Positions 1-15,715 of a DNA stretch of 64,000 nucleotides are shown piece after piece. The first letter of the stretch is position 1. Each line of letters opens with the position of its first letter. This DNA is from Fennellomyces sp. T-0311. Taxonomy: Eukaryota > Mucoromycota > Mucoromycetes > Mucorales > Lichtheimiaceae. Under the pieces are notes generated by a model, which did not search any database, was not told the origin of the DNA, and was given only the letters and a program-made list of their open reading frames with translations. The stretch covers positions 434,001 to 498,000 of the forward strand of contig JALLLT010000002.1 in the NCBI GenBank assembly GCA_025266875.1, written 5' to 3'. The translations under genes were made by a program, and so were the position numbers.

Positions 1-540
1 AGTCTGTGTATGAATGGTGCATAGACTTATGACGTACATTTGGGTGACTGGCAAGGGGCAGAAACAAACCGACCAGCTTTGGAGGCGTAGTTGCAGTCGT
101 AAAAGGACTCAGTGAGCCTAATAGGTTTGTATCAGAGAATGGCATACCCGTAAAATCTAGTTACGTACGTTTCTGAGATTAAAGGAGCTTTAGACATGGC
201 ATGTGTATTGTATATGTTGGGACGGATGAATCCTTTAAAATTGTTGCTATATTAAAGAAAATTAAAGTTAGCCGGCTTGCAATGTTGATTATCTCTTGCA
301 TAATAAGTACGGGTGAACCCATCTGAGCAAAAGTCCCTAGCAGCAACCATAGTGCATATATCGAAACAAAACCATCATTGTAAATCCTTTGGTACTGTGA
401 ATGCAATATGGTACTGCAATAACTTTCCATTCAAAGCATGAGCTCCGTGTTATGGCGACATTAATATCTGGAAATAGTATGATAGGTGAGCTGATGTTGG
501 CATGGCAGCAACCGGTAACGTCGCCGAAATTCCAACCCCG
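1..540. other. Upstream intergenic DNA, no gene seen
   Basis: This is AT-rich sequence with only short open frames on both strands that do not look like protein. It probably contains the promoter of the TIF6 gene. A reading frame with an ATG at 502 runs in frame into the TIF6 start at 673. It would add 57 residues, but it is Gln/Pro/Cys-rich and unlike any eIF6, so it is more likely 5' leader. Confidence 0.5.
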
Positions 541-616
541 TTGCCGCAGCAACGCACCTGTGGCTTCCGAGGCTGCTGCGCCAACTGCAGGTTCGGACAA
601 GGAATTGCTGCGGCAA
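541..616. repeat. 12-bp perfect inverted repeat in TIF6 leader
   Basis: TTGCCGCAGCAA at 541-552 is the exact reverse complement of TTGCTGCGGCAA at 605-616, with 52 bases between. It lies 57-130 bases upstream of the TIF6 ATG. It could form a hairpin in the 5' leader RNA, or be the ends of a tiny inserted element. No function is known. Confidence 0.6.
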
Positions 617-672
617 AATCATTTAAAAGAGTTCAGCCCCAGCCAACTTTTTTTTTTTCAGCTTTATTTGCC

Positions 673-1530
673 ATGGCTGTCCGTAAGTACTCTTGTTGAC
701 TTGTCTAAAAGACGTGCGATTCTAATCGTGAATCTATTCCAGGCGCACAATTTGAAAATAGCAACGAAATCGGCGTCTTCTCGCGCCTCACAAACTCATA
801 CTGCCTTGTGGCATTAGGAGGATCAGAAAATTTTTACAGGTATGTCAGGATCTGAGCATGGGAAAAAAGGTGAAAAGGCTGATAGATTCTTGTGCACAGT
901 GTGTTTGAAGGTGAATTGGGCGATGTGATTCCTGTGATCCACACCTCGATTGCTGGCACGCGTATTGTCGGACGTCTCACCGCCGGCAACAAGAACGGCC
1001 TGCTGGTACCGAGCACGACTACCGACCAGGAACTTCAACACTTGCGCAACTCCCTTCCCGAGAAGGTTGCAGTTCAGCGTGTCGAGGAACGTTTGTCCGC
1101 TTTGGGCAACGTGATTGCATGCAACGACTATGTCGCCCTGTGCCACCCGGATATTGACCGTGAAACGGAAGAAATCATTGCAGACACCTTGCAAGTCGAG
1201 GTGTTCCGACAGACTGTGGCCGACAACGTGCTGGTTGGATCATACTGTGCCCTGAGCAACCAGGGCGGTTTGGTACATCCTCGCACGTCCATTCAAGATC
1301 AGGACGAATTGTCCTCCCTTCTCCAAATCCCGTTGGTGGCCGGTACCGTCAACCGTGGTTCCGACGTCATTGGCGCCGGCTGCGTCGTCAACGACTGGTC
1401 CGCCTTTGCTGGCATGGATACGACATCGACCGAATTGAGCGTCATCGAAAGCATCTTCAAGCTGCAAGACGCACAGCCCACCGCTATTGTGAACGAGCTT
1501 CGCGATACCTTGGTCGACACGTACTCATAA
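673..1530 (+). CDS. TIF6: Eukaryotic translation initiation factor 6 (eIF6)
   Basis: eIF6 binds the 60S ribosomal subunit, prevents premature joining to 40S, and is needed for 60S biogenesis in the nucleolus and cytoplasm. The gene has three exons, 673-682, 743-839 and 900-1530, with introns 683-742 and 840-899, both GT-AG. The spliced protein is 245 residues, exactly the family's usual length. It begins [20 protein letters not shown] and keeps the almost invariant blocks [43 protein letters not shown] and [14 protein letters not shown] that form the five-fold pseudosymmetric fold. The first exon holds only three codons plus one base, so it is easy to miss. The start is fixed by the conserved MAVR. 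The gene converges on VPS45, with about 150 bases between stop codons. Confidence 0.97.
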
Positions 1531-1678
1531 ATTCGCCATTGAAACATCCAACGCACTACACAACACACGCAACACACACCAACAACCTCCCCATATTACT
1601 TCTCGACTTTTTTTTATCTTTCTTCGCTTGTAATATACAATTCTAGATCATCTTCATGAAAAATATAATTGTTTTCAT

Positions 1679-3908
1679 TTATGCGCGGCCAAGGCGTCGC
1701 GCTGCTGAAGATAAACTCATGCCCCGCTGTCCAACCACATCCAGTTGTCCCATAAAACTATAGCATGCGTCCATAAGCTGCTCCGTTTGGCATTGTTGGT
1801 TGGTGATGCTTACCTTGCTGAATTGTGAACACACGTTCCTCCGAGTGCAACCCGTACTCCGGGTGTGGATGCATTAAGCTGCGCCACATAACGCGCTTCT
1901 TCAAACGTGGCACCGCCCACCATGAATACGATGATATCTTGTGGTCTAATCCATGCTTTAGATCGACGGCTTGGTGCCAGGTGAGCTTTACCTTTCCCGA
2001 GCTGCTTGTGGCTGTCCTCCAACAAATGGGTAGCTGGTTTCCTTGAGTCGTGCCTTAATCAGCATATCTAGCGTCTCCGCTAGCAGAGGAGTGTGCTGAG
2101 TGTACACGTTCTCTACACCCTTTAAGCCCTTCAAGGCACTTCTTCCACGAGACAGAAATGTTTGGTTCGAGAACAAGTCATCCTGTCGCTGGTCTGAACC
2201 AGCATACATCAGGACAGATGCAACTAGCTAGAAAAAGCCGATCAGCCAACCGTGGGCGCTCTATCCTTTGTGTACATCACTTACCGCACTCCTTTTCTCA
2301 TTAACACCGACCCGATCCAACAGATCAATCAAGGATTTGATGGCATTGTTCGGCGACCGCTCGTAGCGGAGAGCATAAAGCAGCACCAAGCGTACTTTAG
2401 CATCTTCCGCTATGTGGTCGCTCTCCAGCATCTTTTGTATACTCTGTAGTGACACAAATGCATCGCTTAACAACAGAATCTGACATAGCAGCACAATACT
2501 ACCTTGAGATCGCTGTTGTGATTTTCGTTGCATGCCAGTCCTTGCTCCAATTCACTGATCTCGAGCAGATGTTCCTGCGACACTCGTCTGCTCAATTCAC
2601 TGACTAATGCGACGTGTTTGGATACGTTGCCCGACAGCTTGCGGAATTCCGGGTATTCTTCGACAAAACGCTTCATATCTGCAATCGATTCAATGTTCAT
2701 GTTGGACTTGGTCTTGCTTTGATACTCGTCGACGTATTGTTTGATATTGGCACCCAAGTCGCCGAGGTTAAGATACATGGACTTTTTGAAGAACGGGTCT
2801 TGATCTGGCGACAGCACAATTTCCTGTTGACCAGCGTGTCAGCCTGCCCGGTTCACCCAAACATAAAAAGACCATTTTTTACCTTGAGCTCCTTTCGGAC
2901 GTCCGGGACATTGGATAGATCTACGCGACCGTGGTGGATGCCGATCAGGTCGTGAACCATTGCTTGGTATGTCCACTGGGATAAGAGGGGGGTCACAGGG
3001 TCGTTGCGTCGGTCGAGGATCAATAAGATGGGAGGGGTATCTGGCCGTCTAAAGTCGAACAACTGGCCTTCGCGTTGAATGTTTTTCTGCATTGTGTTGT
3101 CAATTGCGTCGCCTGGCCCTCGCCCGATATCTCCACTTACCTGAACCTCCTGAGCAAGCTGCATTGCCATGGGACTCGCATTCTCGTATCGAATCACGGG
3201 CTTCTTCTTCAAGCTCAACAGAACCGAGCATATGCCCCGTACCGACTGTTGAAACGCGTCCGTGTTCCAGCTCGCGATGGATTCGCCGAAAATGTCGCGT
3301 GCATCCATGCCCAGTGAGAATAAATCCGGGTTGATTGCCAGATAGTCTCCAAAGTATTCCTTGAAAGCCGTGTGATTATCATTCGATCCACTTGGCAACC
3401 ACGTGGCGCCTGGTGCTTACCTGCACTTCGCGCACCACCTCATGTTCGTCCACTTCGGCGAGCCGTTCGATATCAGACTTATGCAAGGTGTTACTAAAGT
3501 CTGATGTTGCCTCGTCAGTACTTCCATGTAGCCATGGACACGGGACGAACGGGAGCTTGCTTACAGATATAGTAGTCGCCGTATGCTGGTTCGCGTAGTT
3601 CGTCAATCAGGTAGCGCAATGATTCGGGTGTGGGGCGTAGAAAGCATATACATTTCAGATGTCGCATTTTGTCGCGATTGCGATTGTCGATGCGATCGAT
3701 AAGGTAACATTCTTTGGTGAGCAGAGCCGACTGTGTGGTGGCCAGTGAAACTATTGGCGTCTGGGGTGCGATTAAGCATAAGGTCTTGCGCATAAACTCA
3801 AGCGTATTTGACATGTACCGTTTCTGTGTCGAGCAAAAGGGCCTTCATACCAGCCACCTCATGGACCATCTTGTCCACATAATGTTGGACGGCCTTGACT
3901 AAATCCAT
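1679..3908 (-). CDS. VPS45: Vacuolar protein sorting protein 45 (Sec1/Munc18 family)
   Basis: This SM protein binds endosomal/TGN syntaxins and promotes SNARE assembly for Golgi-to-endosome traffic. The N-terminus reads [20 protein letters not shown] and ALLLDTET, then after an intron [20 protein letters not shown]. Further exons hold [50 protein letters not shown] (the SM hallmark), [21 protein letters not shown], and near the C-terminus [14 protein letters not shown] and [11 protein letters not shown]. At least seven exons are separated by short introns. The ATG at 3908 is set by homology. The last exon is the weak point. After VHNSA a donor (GTAAG) leads to a short terminal exon, and a stop near 1679 is my best guess. 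The next gene upstream, ASE1, ends at 4072 on the same strand, only 163 bases away. Confidence 0.93.
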
Positions 3909-4071
3909 TAGGTATTAAATTGTAATTATGATGCGAAAAGAAACAAGCTGAGCTTTTCTCGCTCTGAAATTCGAGCTGAAGTTGCCACGTGCTTTGGTTT
4001 TGTTACAAAATCGATGCTCTTTTTTTTTATACATGAACTAGAAGGAATGCAGAGGGGTATAACGTGCGTGC

Positions 4072-6772
4072 TTAGCAGATGGATACGGCGGATGCTGGGG
4101 ATTCTATGTGGGGTGACATTGACGGGGACTCCCTCTCGGCGGAAGGCGTATCGACGGTGTCATTGGTGGTGGTACTCCACTGCCTGGTGCTAAGCGATAA
4201 GTGTCTAGTGGGCGAATGGTTGGAAGTTTTAGTGGCGCATGGTATGCGACTTTTTCTGGTGCTATTAATGTACTCGTTTCTGGTAGACAACTCGTCGGCC
4301 GGTGGTGTTGGCGGCATTAATTTTGCATTAGATAATAACTGTGTACAAGTCGACTTCGAGCTCCTCGCCGAGCCAAGGTCGCCTTTGCTGGCTGCTCGTG
4401 TGAGAGACCGCCTGCTGGGTGGCGTTGGGGAGGGTGTTTTGCTGCTGGTCTTTGTAGATCCCTTCTTTGTTGAAATGGGCGATACGAGCGTGGCGGATCG
4501 TGTCTTTGTGCGAGATGCCGAGTCCTGTCGTGCGGTTGTGGACGCCGGCGGTGCTGGTTTGGGATCTGTATTCAAGAATCCAAAGAAGGTTTGCGTGGCA
4601 GCGCGGTCTGCGATCTCGTCTCGCTGTAATAGATGCATAAGTACTTGGAGATACCAGCTACTATAAAACCTACAAGAGTATCAAGGTAGCGACGATGGTC
4701 ATAGATGAATGGCTTGCCCGAGACCCGCTCAAAGTCCTGCACAGCTTTCAGCAGAGAGTCGTCAAGCATGAGAAGCGTTGGAAAGCATGTCTTTCTCCAG
4801 CGCTCCTCTTCGTTCAGCTGGAACGACGACTGGAAAAGGCGCTTAGGGTCGGAAGCCGTCTTTTCAAAGTCAATCATTTTCTGTACGATCGGTAAGGTTA
4901 GAGATGCTGCTGGACGTCGCAGAGAGGCCGACTTGCCTGGATCAATTCTCGACGCTGCTTCATGAGCCGGGCCACAATCCGCGCCTTTGGCTGCACGCGC
5001 TGAAGGTACTTGATGTGCTCGTCGACAAGCAAGTGGACCTCGTCCATCGTGTCGGCTGCAAGGAGATCAGTCAGGCTACCGTATGCGGATCACCACCACT
5101 CGAGTACCTTTTTCATGCAACTTGGCGATAAATTCCGCACGTTCTTTCTGGGTCAGCAGTGCCTTATCCCACAGATCCTCGAGCTTCTCCCTGAACTGCA
5201 GAATGGGAAGGGAGCGTGTGTGTTTAGTAACGTAGACGGGGGAGGAGTACATCATGGGGTGGCCCTCACCTTATCAATGTACTCTTCAGCCATGTTGCGA
5301 ACAATCGTCTTTAGCCTGTCGAATTCGGCGTGCAGCTGAAGCAATAAACCATGGCGATTAATTTGTGGGCTGGTGTAACCGCCGTGGTGGGATCAATTAT
5401 ATTACCTCGTCCAAATAGATACTGCTCAGGGATGGGCGGATCGCGAATCGCTGGTTGGCGGGCGTCTTCAGCTCGTCCCAGATGGTGCGTATGCTCTTTA
5501 CATATCTGTTGTACAGTTGCAGGCGCTGGTTGAAGATGGCCTCGAGGTCAGATGCCTTTTGGCGTAGCACATCGACAGCCGCAGCCGAACGCAGGTAATT
5601 GTCTTTGACGTGATCGTAGTAGGTAAAGTCGTCCGCCAGCGAGCGCGACGGCCTTGTGTCGAGTTTAAAATCGGTGGTGCGATCGAGGCCAGCAAACAGG
5701 TTGTCGAGGGCGCGGTCGATGATGTCGCTGGTGTCTGGGGGCAGGCCGAGAAGGGTCCAATAGTAGTGGATGGCTCGCGCGGACACTTCAAAATCGTGAC
5801 GACGGACGGACTGGCACCAAAATAGCATTAGGTTTTTGTTTTGGAGGATAAATTTGGCACGTTACTTGTTTCTGAAGTAAATCACGTAAGGCGCAACTGA
5901 TCTGCAAGGAAAAAAGGAACGGCACCCCGACATTTTAGGAGTTTCAGGAAGGGGTGAGGATTCAAATTGGCTCCAAACAGAGGGTGGTTTATGCTAACGT
6001 ACCGATTGCACTGTGCCCCAGCTCAGCTCGTCCTCGTACGCCTGGTAGGTGAAAAGCAGTCGAGTCAGCGCGGCGAACAGTGCATGAATGCGGCGGGCGT
6101 ACCTGATACGGCCTGAACGGGGTCTGCTCCTCGAGTTCGACGGCCACGGCTGCAATCTGTTGCAACCACTCTTTTACATGTGAACGTCGCCTGTAAATCT
6201 CCTATAATTACACCACAATATTTATATATACATTCCAAACGGAAACATTATTATGCATACATGCGTCAGTCTAGAGTCTAATTCGAGCAGGGACTTTTGC
6301 CGGGCAAACGTCGGATGCGACAGCTGGGACAGCGCCGCAAGGTGGCCGTCCAAGAGGCCCTCCTTGCACAGGTCCGACGTCAAGATGTTCTCGATGGACA
6401 CCCCTAAAATCCCGCATGAATGCTCGATGCTGGCCTGTTTGTGCATCGTGAGTATAGTCTAATATGATTGTTGCCTGCCGTTGCTCTGGTGTCATTCATG
6501 CTGTGTATGCGTTACCATGATATCCTCAATGTCGCCGCAGAGCAGGCGCCGTTGCAGCTCCTCGTATTCAATCAGTCGATCGAGCTCGTAATAAACGTAC
6601 TACCAAAAATGGTCGGTCGTGTTATTAAGTAGTCAGCAGTCGTTGCCCTTGCCCTCACCTGCAACTTTTGCGACACTGTGGTGGAATCGAGCGGCGATCC
6701 GAGAGATGTCCAAAGGTAATTCAGTTTCGCTATTCTGGAATGAAGACACTCCATGGGCGGCGCTTGTGGCAT
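4072..6772 (-). CDS. ASE1: Microtubule-bundling protein Ase1/PRC1/MAP65 family
   Basis: Ase1/PRC1 crosslinks antiparallel microtubules in the anaphase spindle midzone and organises the cytokinesis site. The predicted start at 6772 gives MPQAPPMECLHSRIAKLNYL and WTSLGSPLD, the usual short N-terminal helix. Then come long helical exons (FARQKSLLELDSRL, IHYYWTLLGLPPDTSDIIDR, YVKSIRTIWDELKTPANQRF, REKLEDLWDKALLTQKERAE) and the spectrin-like, microtubule-binding segment with the family signature FEKTASDPKRLF, NEEERWRKTCFPTLLMLDD and ERVSGKPFIYD. The last exon (about 4072-4580) is a basic Ser/Thr/Pro-rich tail with many S/T-P sites (such as SPTPPSRRSLTRA), typical of the CDK-regulated disordered C-terminus. 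About nine exons are present. A further 5' exon cannot be excluded, because an AG lies just before the chosen ATG. Confidence 0.88.
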
Positions 6773-7015
6773 TCCTGCACCGAGTGTGGGGAGAAATAGG
6801 GAAAAGGCAGGAAAGCGGTTCAGTTAGGTGAATGAATTCATTTGAATTCGTGTGACTGATGCTCCTCGTTGCACAGAGGCGGCTGAACGTTTTTGCATCG
6901 CAGACAGTTGCCAATGTCGTCATAGCTCGGCATGAGCCAGTCAGGTTCAATGTGCATTATCATTATCTGGTTATCGTATGTACAAGTGCAGCAGCAGGAA
7001 CAATCACTATACTAT

Positions 7016-10000
7016 TCACCCGCCCCGGTGAAGCTTGCTGATCAAAACATCCAGCTCCTCCACAGTTAGCGGAATCCTCTCTCCGCCGTCTCCTCCTTCA
7101 ACCACTTGCAGCTTCTCCCTGCCCGTCAGCTTGAGGTAGTTTTCAACCAGGTCGCCGTCAATAAACTGTCGCATCTCGCTCGCCTTTGTCGAGTTCCTGA
7201 ACATTCGCCAGCTGCCGTGATCGAAATCGCCAATGCTCTTCACAACCGACAGGATGTTTGTCTGAACCATAGCAAGCAGCTTGTACTCATCTAACGTAAG
7301 CGACCGGATGACTCCTATGGCGCCATTGGCTGTTGCGTACATGGTCGTGACTACCGGCGCCTGGTTGCTTTTCCGGGTATCGGTGGCCCACTGTGCTAGT
7401 GATCCTTTTCGACTCATCTGTTACTAGGCTTCTTTTCATTGTATGCATAGCTGCATGTGCGACGTACCTTCACGGAAACAATTGACCTGGTCTCCGAGGT
7501 GGAACTCGCCAGAGATCTCCAGATGCATAGACTCATCCTCGCTGATGATATCCAAGTCGCGCTTTGCCGTGAACAGATTGTAATAGGTCTCCGCACCGAG
7601 GAATATGTTATCCTGTAGTATCTTGACACAGGTCATCCAGCAAGGACTGTAGTCAGCAGCAATCTTTTGCAGAGACATCGTGGAAGGGTCCTGCAGCTTG
7701 ATAAGTGACATGGAGCGGATCATATCACCGACAAGGATGAATTCTCCGCGAGTATCAATACTGAGTGCTTCGACGTTTGCATGGATTTTCATGTCCAGTC
7801 GGAGCCTACTTCCAGGTTCGTCATCCAGCTTTAATTTGTCCATGTAGAACAGCTATAGCGCATGCCATTTAGTCATGATAGCCTCATATACTTTTCAAGT
7901 AGTGGGTGACTTACAGAGCCTTCTACCGAGGCAACGATGGAGCCCATGAATGGCTTTATGCTGTACACCACGCCAGGCACTTTGAACGCATCTATTAGCT
8001 TGTATTCGCCATTTGCTTTCACCTGGAAAGCCAGCACTCTGCCTGTAAGCTGTGTTTCCTCCTCGTCATGTGTGATGGCAGTTCCGACAAACACAAACTC
8101 GCGTTCAAGATCGTCAATGTACGCAGTTATGATGCTTTCTACTAACTCCTGTTCAAGAAGCTCGTAATTATCAAGCACTATTGTATAATTAGCACGTGTC
8201 CTGCGTTGCACTTCTGAGCTGGGCAATACCTTGAAATGTTCGTGCATCGAATATCCGAAGCCATCCCTTGGAGTGTTCTGTGCCGTTATCAGGATTTCGG
8301 ATAGTTCGAGCTGTACCAACTGCGATGGTTTTGGACTGTTGGTGGTACGTCAGACGCTGTCCCATTTGGTTGTCCAGCGGAATTTTGGTGACATGAAATT
8401 TACGCATAGGATCGATATGTCCGAACATGAGCCTGTCACCCGTACTTAGAATGATACTCTGACGCATGATGATGCTGTCAAACGAGGTGCACCAACGGAT
8501 ATCCTAATGCAAGATTAAATTAGTCACTTGTATCATCCATAGGATCAATTATCATACATTCAATGTCACCGCAGAGAACATCAGCCGCTTATGTTTGCTT
8601 GAGATCATCGTGGGGTTATCTGATGAGGCAAACACATGCTTCTTGCCATTCTGAACCGTTACATGGAGGCTAGCGGCGTGTGTACCGAGTGTGATCTCCT
8701 GACGGTTTCCAAGTAATCCGAGATTTATAGTGTACGAAACCATTTGGCCATCGCCTGCAGAGCATATGTTCATGAGTATCGCAACCATCCCAAGGAATTA
8801 AATCCCACTTACCGAGTGCTACCATCAGGTAGTGAACGCCTTCCATGTTTACCAGTAGCAGAGATCGAGGCACCAGCTTATCTGGAAGCACCTCCTTGGA
8901 CGCTGGTCTAAAATTCGCCAGATTTACCAACTGTATATTCTCTCCACCCCAGAGGCCAACTGCCAGGAATTCTGCGCGTGTGTTTGATAAACCTTCGTGG
9001 AGCGGACTCATATCAAGACACGAAATTTCGGCGGAAAATGTCAACGAGCTTAGGAGGAAACCGATCAGAAATCCCATCAATTCAGCACAGTTCTGCGTTT
9101 GTTGGTTACCTTTTCTGTACCAATTTGTTGCCATTGACTTCCAGATACACGACGGTGCCAGATCCATAAGATAAGGCGCATTGTGATCCGTTGACGGCAG
9201 CCACGGTGATAACTTCGGATGAGGAAGGCTGCCATTCGCTCAACAAACCACCTGTAATGTCGCACTTGATCAAGCGTGCGCTTGATGGAGTCACCTGGAT
9301 CAGCTTGCCATCGAAAATGGGTCCAGTAGCCAGTGTTGTCTCATTCATGCATATTCCCGAGAACTGTTCCATCTCCTCCAATATTTTTTCGCCCAGTGGT
9401 ATATACAGAACGCGTGTATCATGCACAGTTGCGATGACTAGTAGATCATGAGACTGTGTTGTTTCTACGGTGGACAGATTATTGGTGCTGCCTTTGCCAT
9501 TAGCTGACTTGAAACCAAACGAGGATGCAAGCTTACTCTGATGCGCTTGTACTAAGTGACCATATCTTCTTGACTCCAGGAATCGGAAGCGACGCTTGTT
9601 CTACGAATCCGACGCCTTCTCGAACGATACGTAACGACCCATTGTTAGGACCTCCAGAGCAACATACCATCGTTTGCTAGATAATGCACATGTTAGCACA
9701 CCAGCAACAGCGTCCATGGTCTTCGTCGCATACCCGTCCGCGCCTATCAAGATCATATATGCAAAAGTCAACGATGGGCGATAAGCTTGGCATTTCATCC
9801 ACAATCGACAACGAGGCAGCATTCTCATCGGATTCTCTTAACCGGATCATGACTGAGTCACCTAGTGTGGATCCAATAAACACCATATGTTTGCCAAGAT
9901 ATGTGATGGACGATGCGACAGAAGCCTATTGATGGATCTATGAGACCACACTTTCCAGTACTACATTGATCACTCACCTTGCCTAGCCGGCCCACCGACA

Positions 10001-11151
10001 CACCGGTGACATTATTGCTACTGCTAGTTGTCAGTGTCAAAAGATGAAGGTTGCCAAATGTATCACCAAGGAGGCATTCGGTTGGGTTGCCAATGAATGC
10101 ATGTCTAATATCAAAGAATACAACGGTTAGCCACTCCGTTCACTGGGTACCGATGAAACTATTCATACGCTGTGGGTGTCATTGAATTGATGCTCGTCGA
10201 CTTGCTTGTGCCGCGCACATCGTAGTAGGATATCATAAGCTCGCCAATCACAAGCACGCCACCGTAGGGCGCAGGAACCGCTGCCAGTGAGTGATCGCTC
10301 GAGTCGATCCCGATCTCCGTGAATAATCCATCGGTGCGTCGCTCATACAAGTTCCGTCCACGCATGTTGATTTCGTACGTCTTTATGCGTCGCACTTCCT
10401 TCTCATCAACGTACAGGATGACAATCGTAGGTCGCTCCGTGTCGTCCAAGACCACCATCGATAAGATTCTGCTTTCGGCGATTCTAGAAAGAAACTTGTT
10501 AGCGACGGTACTACTGGCATGGCTCTTCTATACTGTACCTGAGCGAAAATGGTTGGTTCGATACGCCAGTCGCCTTCCCTTTTCCCTTGGAGCTTTTGGG
10601 CGGCTGGATGGGAAAGACGTGTAAAAGGCCTCCATACACGCTGGCAATAACCATCTCTTTGTTGACCCCTGCTGTGGTCACTATCGGATCCTCCACAGGC
10701 CGCGTGATATCGGCTTCCAGTTTTCCAGACGAGTCAGTAACGATAGACGAGGTCGAAGGATCGTAGCTCAGAACGCAGTACTGATCTTGGTCGGTAAGAA
10801 TGAACAACGAGCATCGTTCCCGAGACTAAGCATAAACCGAGGTCAGTCCTCTTGTTTGGCTGTCTACATGACACGTACGGAAGCATTGCAAACGGCAAGT
10901 GATTCCACGCGTCCAAACACTCCAAATTCAAGCACGAGAGTAAGCGAATTATTTCCAATTGTATAGATTTCAATGCGGGTGCTCTTGCTTGAATGATCTG
11001 CGAATCAGTCATGGCCAAGCATAAAATGTTCCGAAGTTGGCCCGTACCTGACAATCAGGCACTCTTCCCGTGCATTGAGAAAATTGCCTTTTGCTGTGCA
11101 ATGGATCGCGGTTGGTGGTTGTGCTGTCGATACATAGTTGAACTCGCTCAT
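7016..11151 (-). CDS. DDB1: DNA damage-binding protein 1 (CUL4 adaptor)
   Basis: DDB1 is the triple beta-propeller adaptor that links substrate receptors to the CUL4-RBX1 ubiquitin ligase, and it acts in nucleotide excision repair. The start at 11151 gives MSEFNYVSTAQPPTAIHCTA, which aligns with the DDB1 N-terminus. Later exons carry TRIEIYTIGNNSLTLVLEFG, VFIGSTLGDSVMIRL followed by SLSPIVDFCIYDLDRRG, VGDMIRSMSLIKLQDPS, and SPCWMTCVKILQDNIFLGAE followed by TYYNLFTAKRD. The C-terminal helical region has EMRQFIDGDLVENYLKLTGR and ends LHRGG-stop at 7016. The roughly 4.1-kb span with a dozen or so short introns fits the family's usual length of about 1,100 residues. It lies between PKC and ASE1 on the same strand. 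Confidence 0.95.
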
Positions 11152-11399
11152 TTTTTGCGTGGCAGCAAGAAACCAAGACGACTGGCGCGAATTCGAATTC
11201 GCTTTGGGTTGTCCAAAGCGTGATTTCGAGCCACGCTTTGTTTAATAAATTACGCAGAGCACCAGCCTGTGCCATTCCAAGGCCCTGAACTACCACTGCA
11301 CATTGCAATGTTTGCTGCTTGGACTACACTGCAACATATGCCTGGATTGGCTGTCTATCTATCGTTCCAATCGCTGTCTTTATTAAATGAACCCTTGGA

Positions 11400-15092
<3,693 letters not shown>

Positions 15093-15299
15093 ATTGTTAC
15101 AAACAGAAGAAAAAGAGGCAGTGTGTAAACTCGATAGTCTATGGGAGATATGTAAAGTGAAACGAGAAGGGGGGATGGTGGAGCTGTGGCACGGAGCTTT
15201 TTTATCCACACAGGGCGTTAAGGGAATGTTGAGAACCTGGCGATTATCATCCTATGCGTTCATGCATAATAATAGCGCATAACAACCGATACGAGGCAG

Positions 15300-15715
15300 C
15301 AGAATTCGTCCCTCTCTATGCTAGTAGTTTTCGTAACCATGGTGATCGCCGTTCGATTGTTTCTATGCATATACTTTGTCACAGTTGTACTTGTGACAAA
15401 TATCTCTAAAGTAACGGACCCGTATCGTTATACCGCTTGTCATCCTCGCTTATATGTTACCGAAAACCTGGATCGCGAGTGTAGAAATTGATGGGAGAGG
15501 ACCGCATATTCTTTTTGAAAAGACAAGTAATTAATGTAGTAAGAAACTGCAATGACGTCTCACACCTATGTTTCCTAAAGAGGCTGGTTTAGTACTAATA
15601 TATTGGCCTTTTATTTTCGTTTTGATTACTGCACGCCATAGTTTAAATCCTTCACATATATAGCATACTGTTGTTATATGTAATACATTCCGCAAATAGA
15701 ATGATCTATGTTCTT
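15300..15715. other. Gene-poor AT-rich DNA
   Basis: Between the PKC promoter and the nuclease-like family copy I see no convincing reading frame, RNA gene or repeat. Confidence 0.5.

Noticed and set aside
4079..4666. 195-codon plus-strand frame
   Set aside because: It is antisense to the Ser/Thr/Pro-rich tail exon of ASE1. The low-complexity codon use keeps the opposite frame open.
6845..7012. Minus-strand frame with CLRCKN and LCNEEH between DDB1 and ASE1
   Set aside because: The Cys pattern looks zinc-finger-like, but the frame ends in a stop, has no usable splice donor to join ASE1, and begins just after the DDB1 stop.
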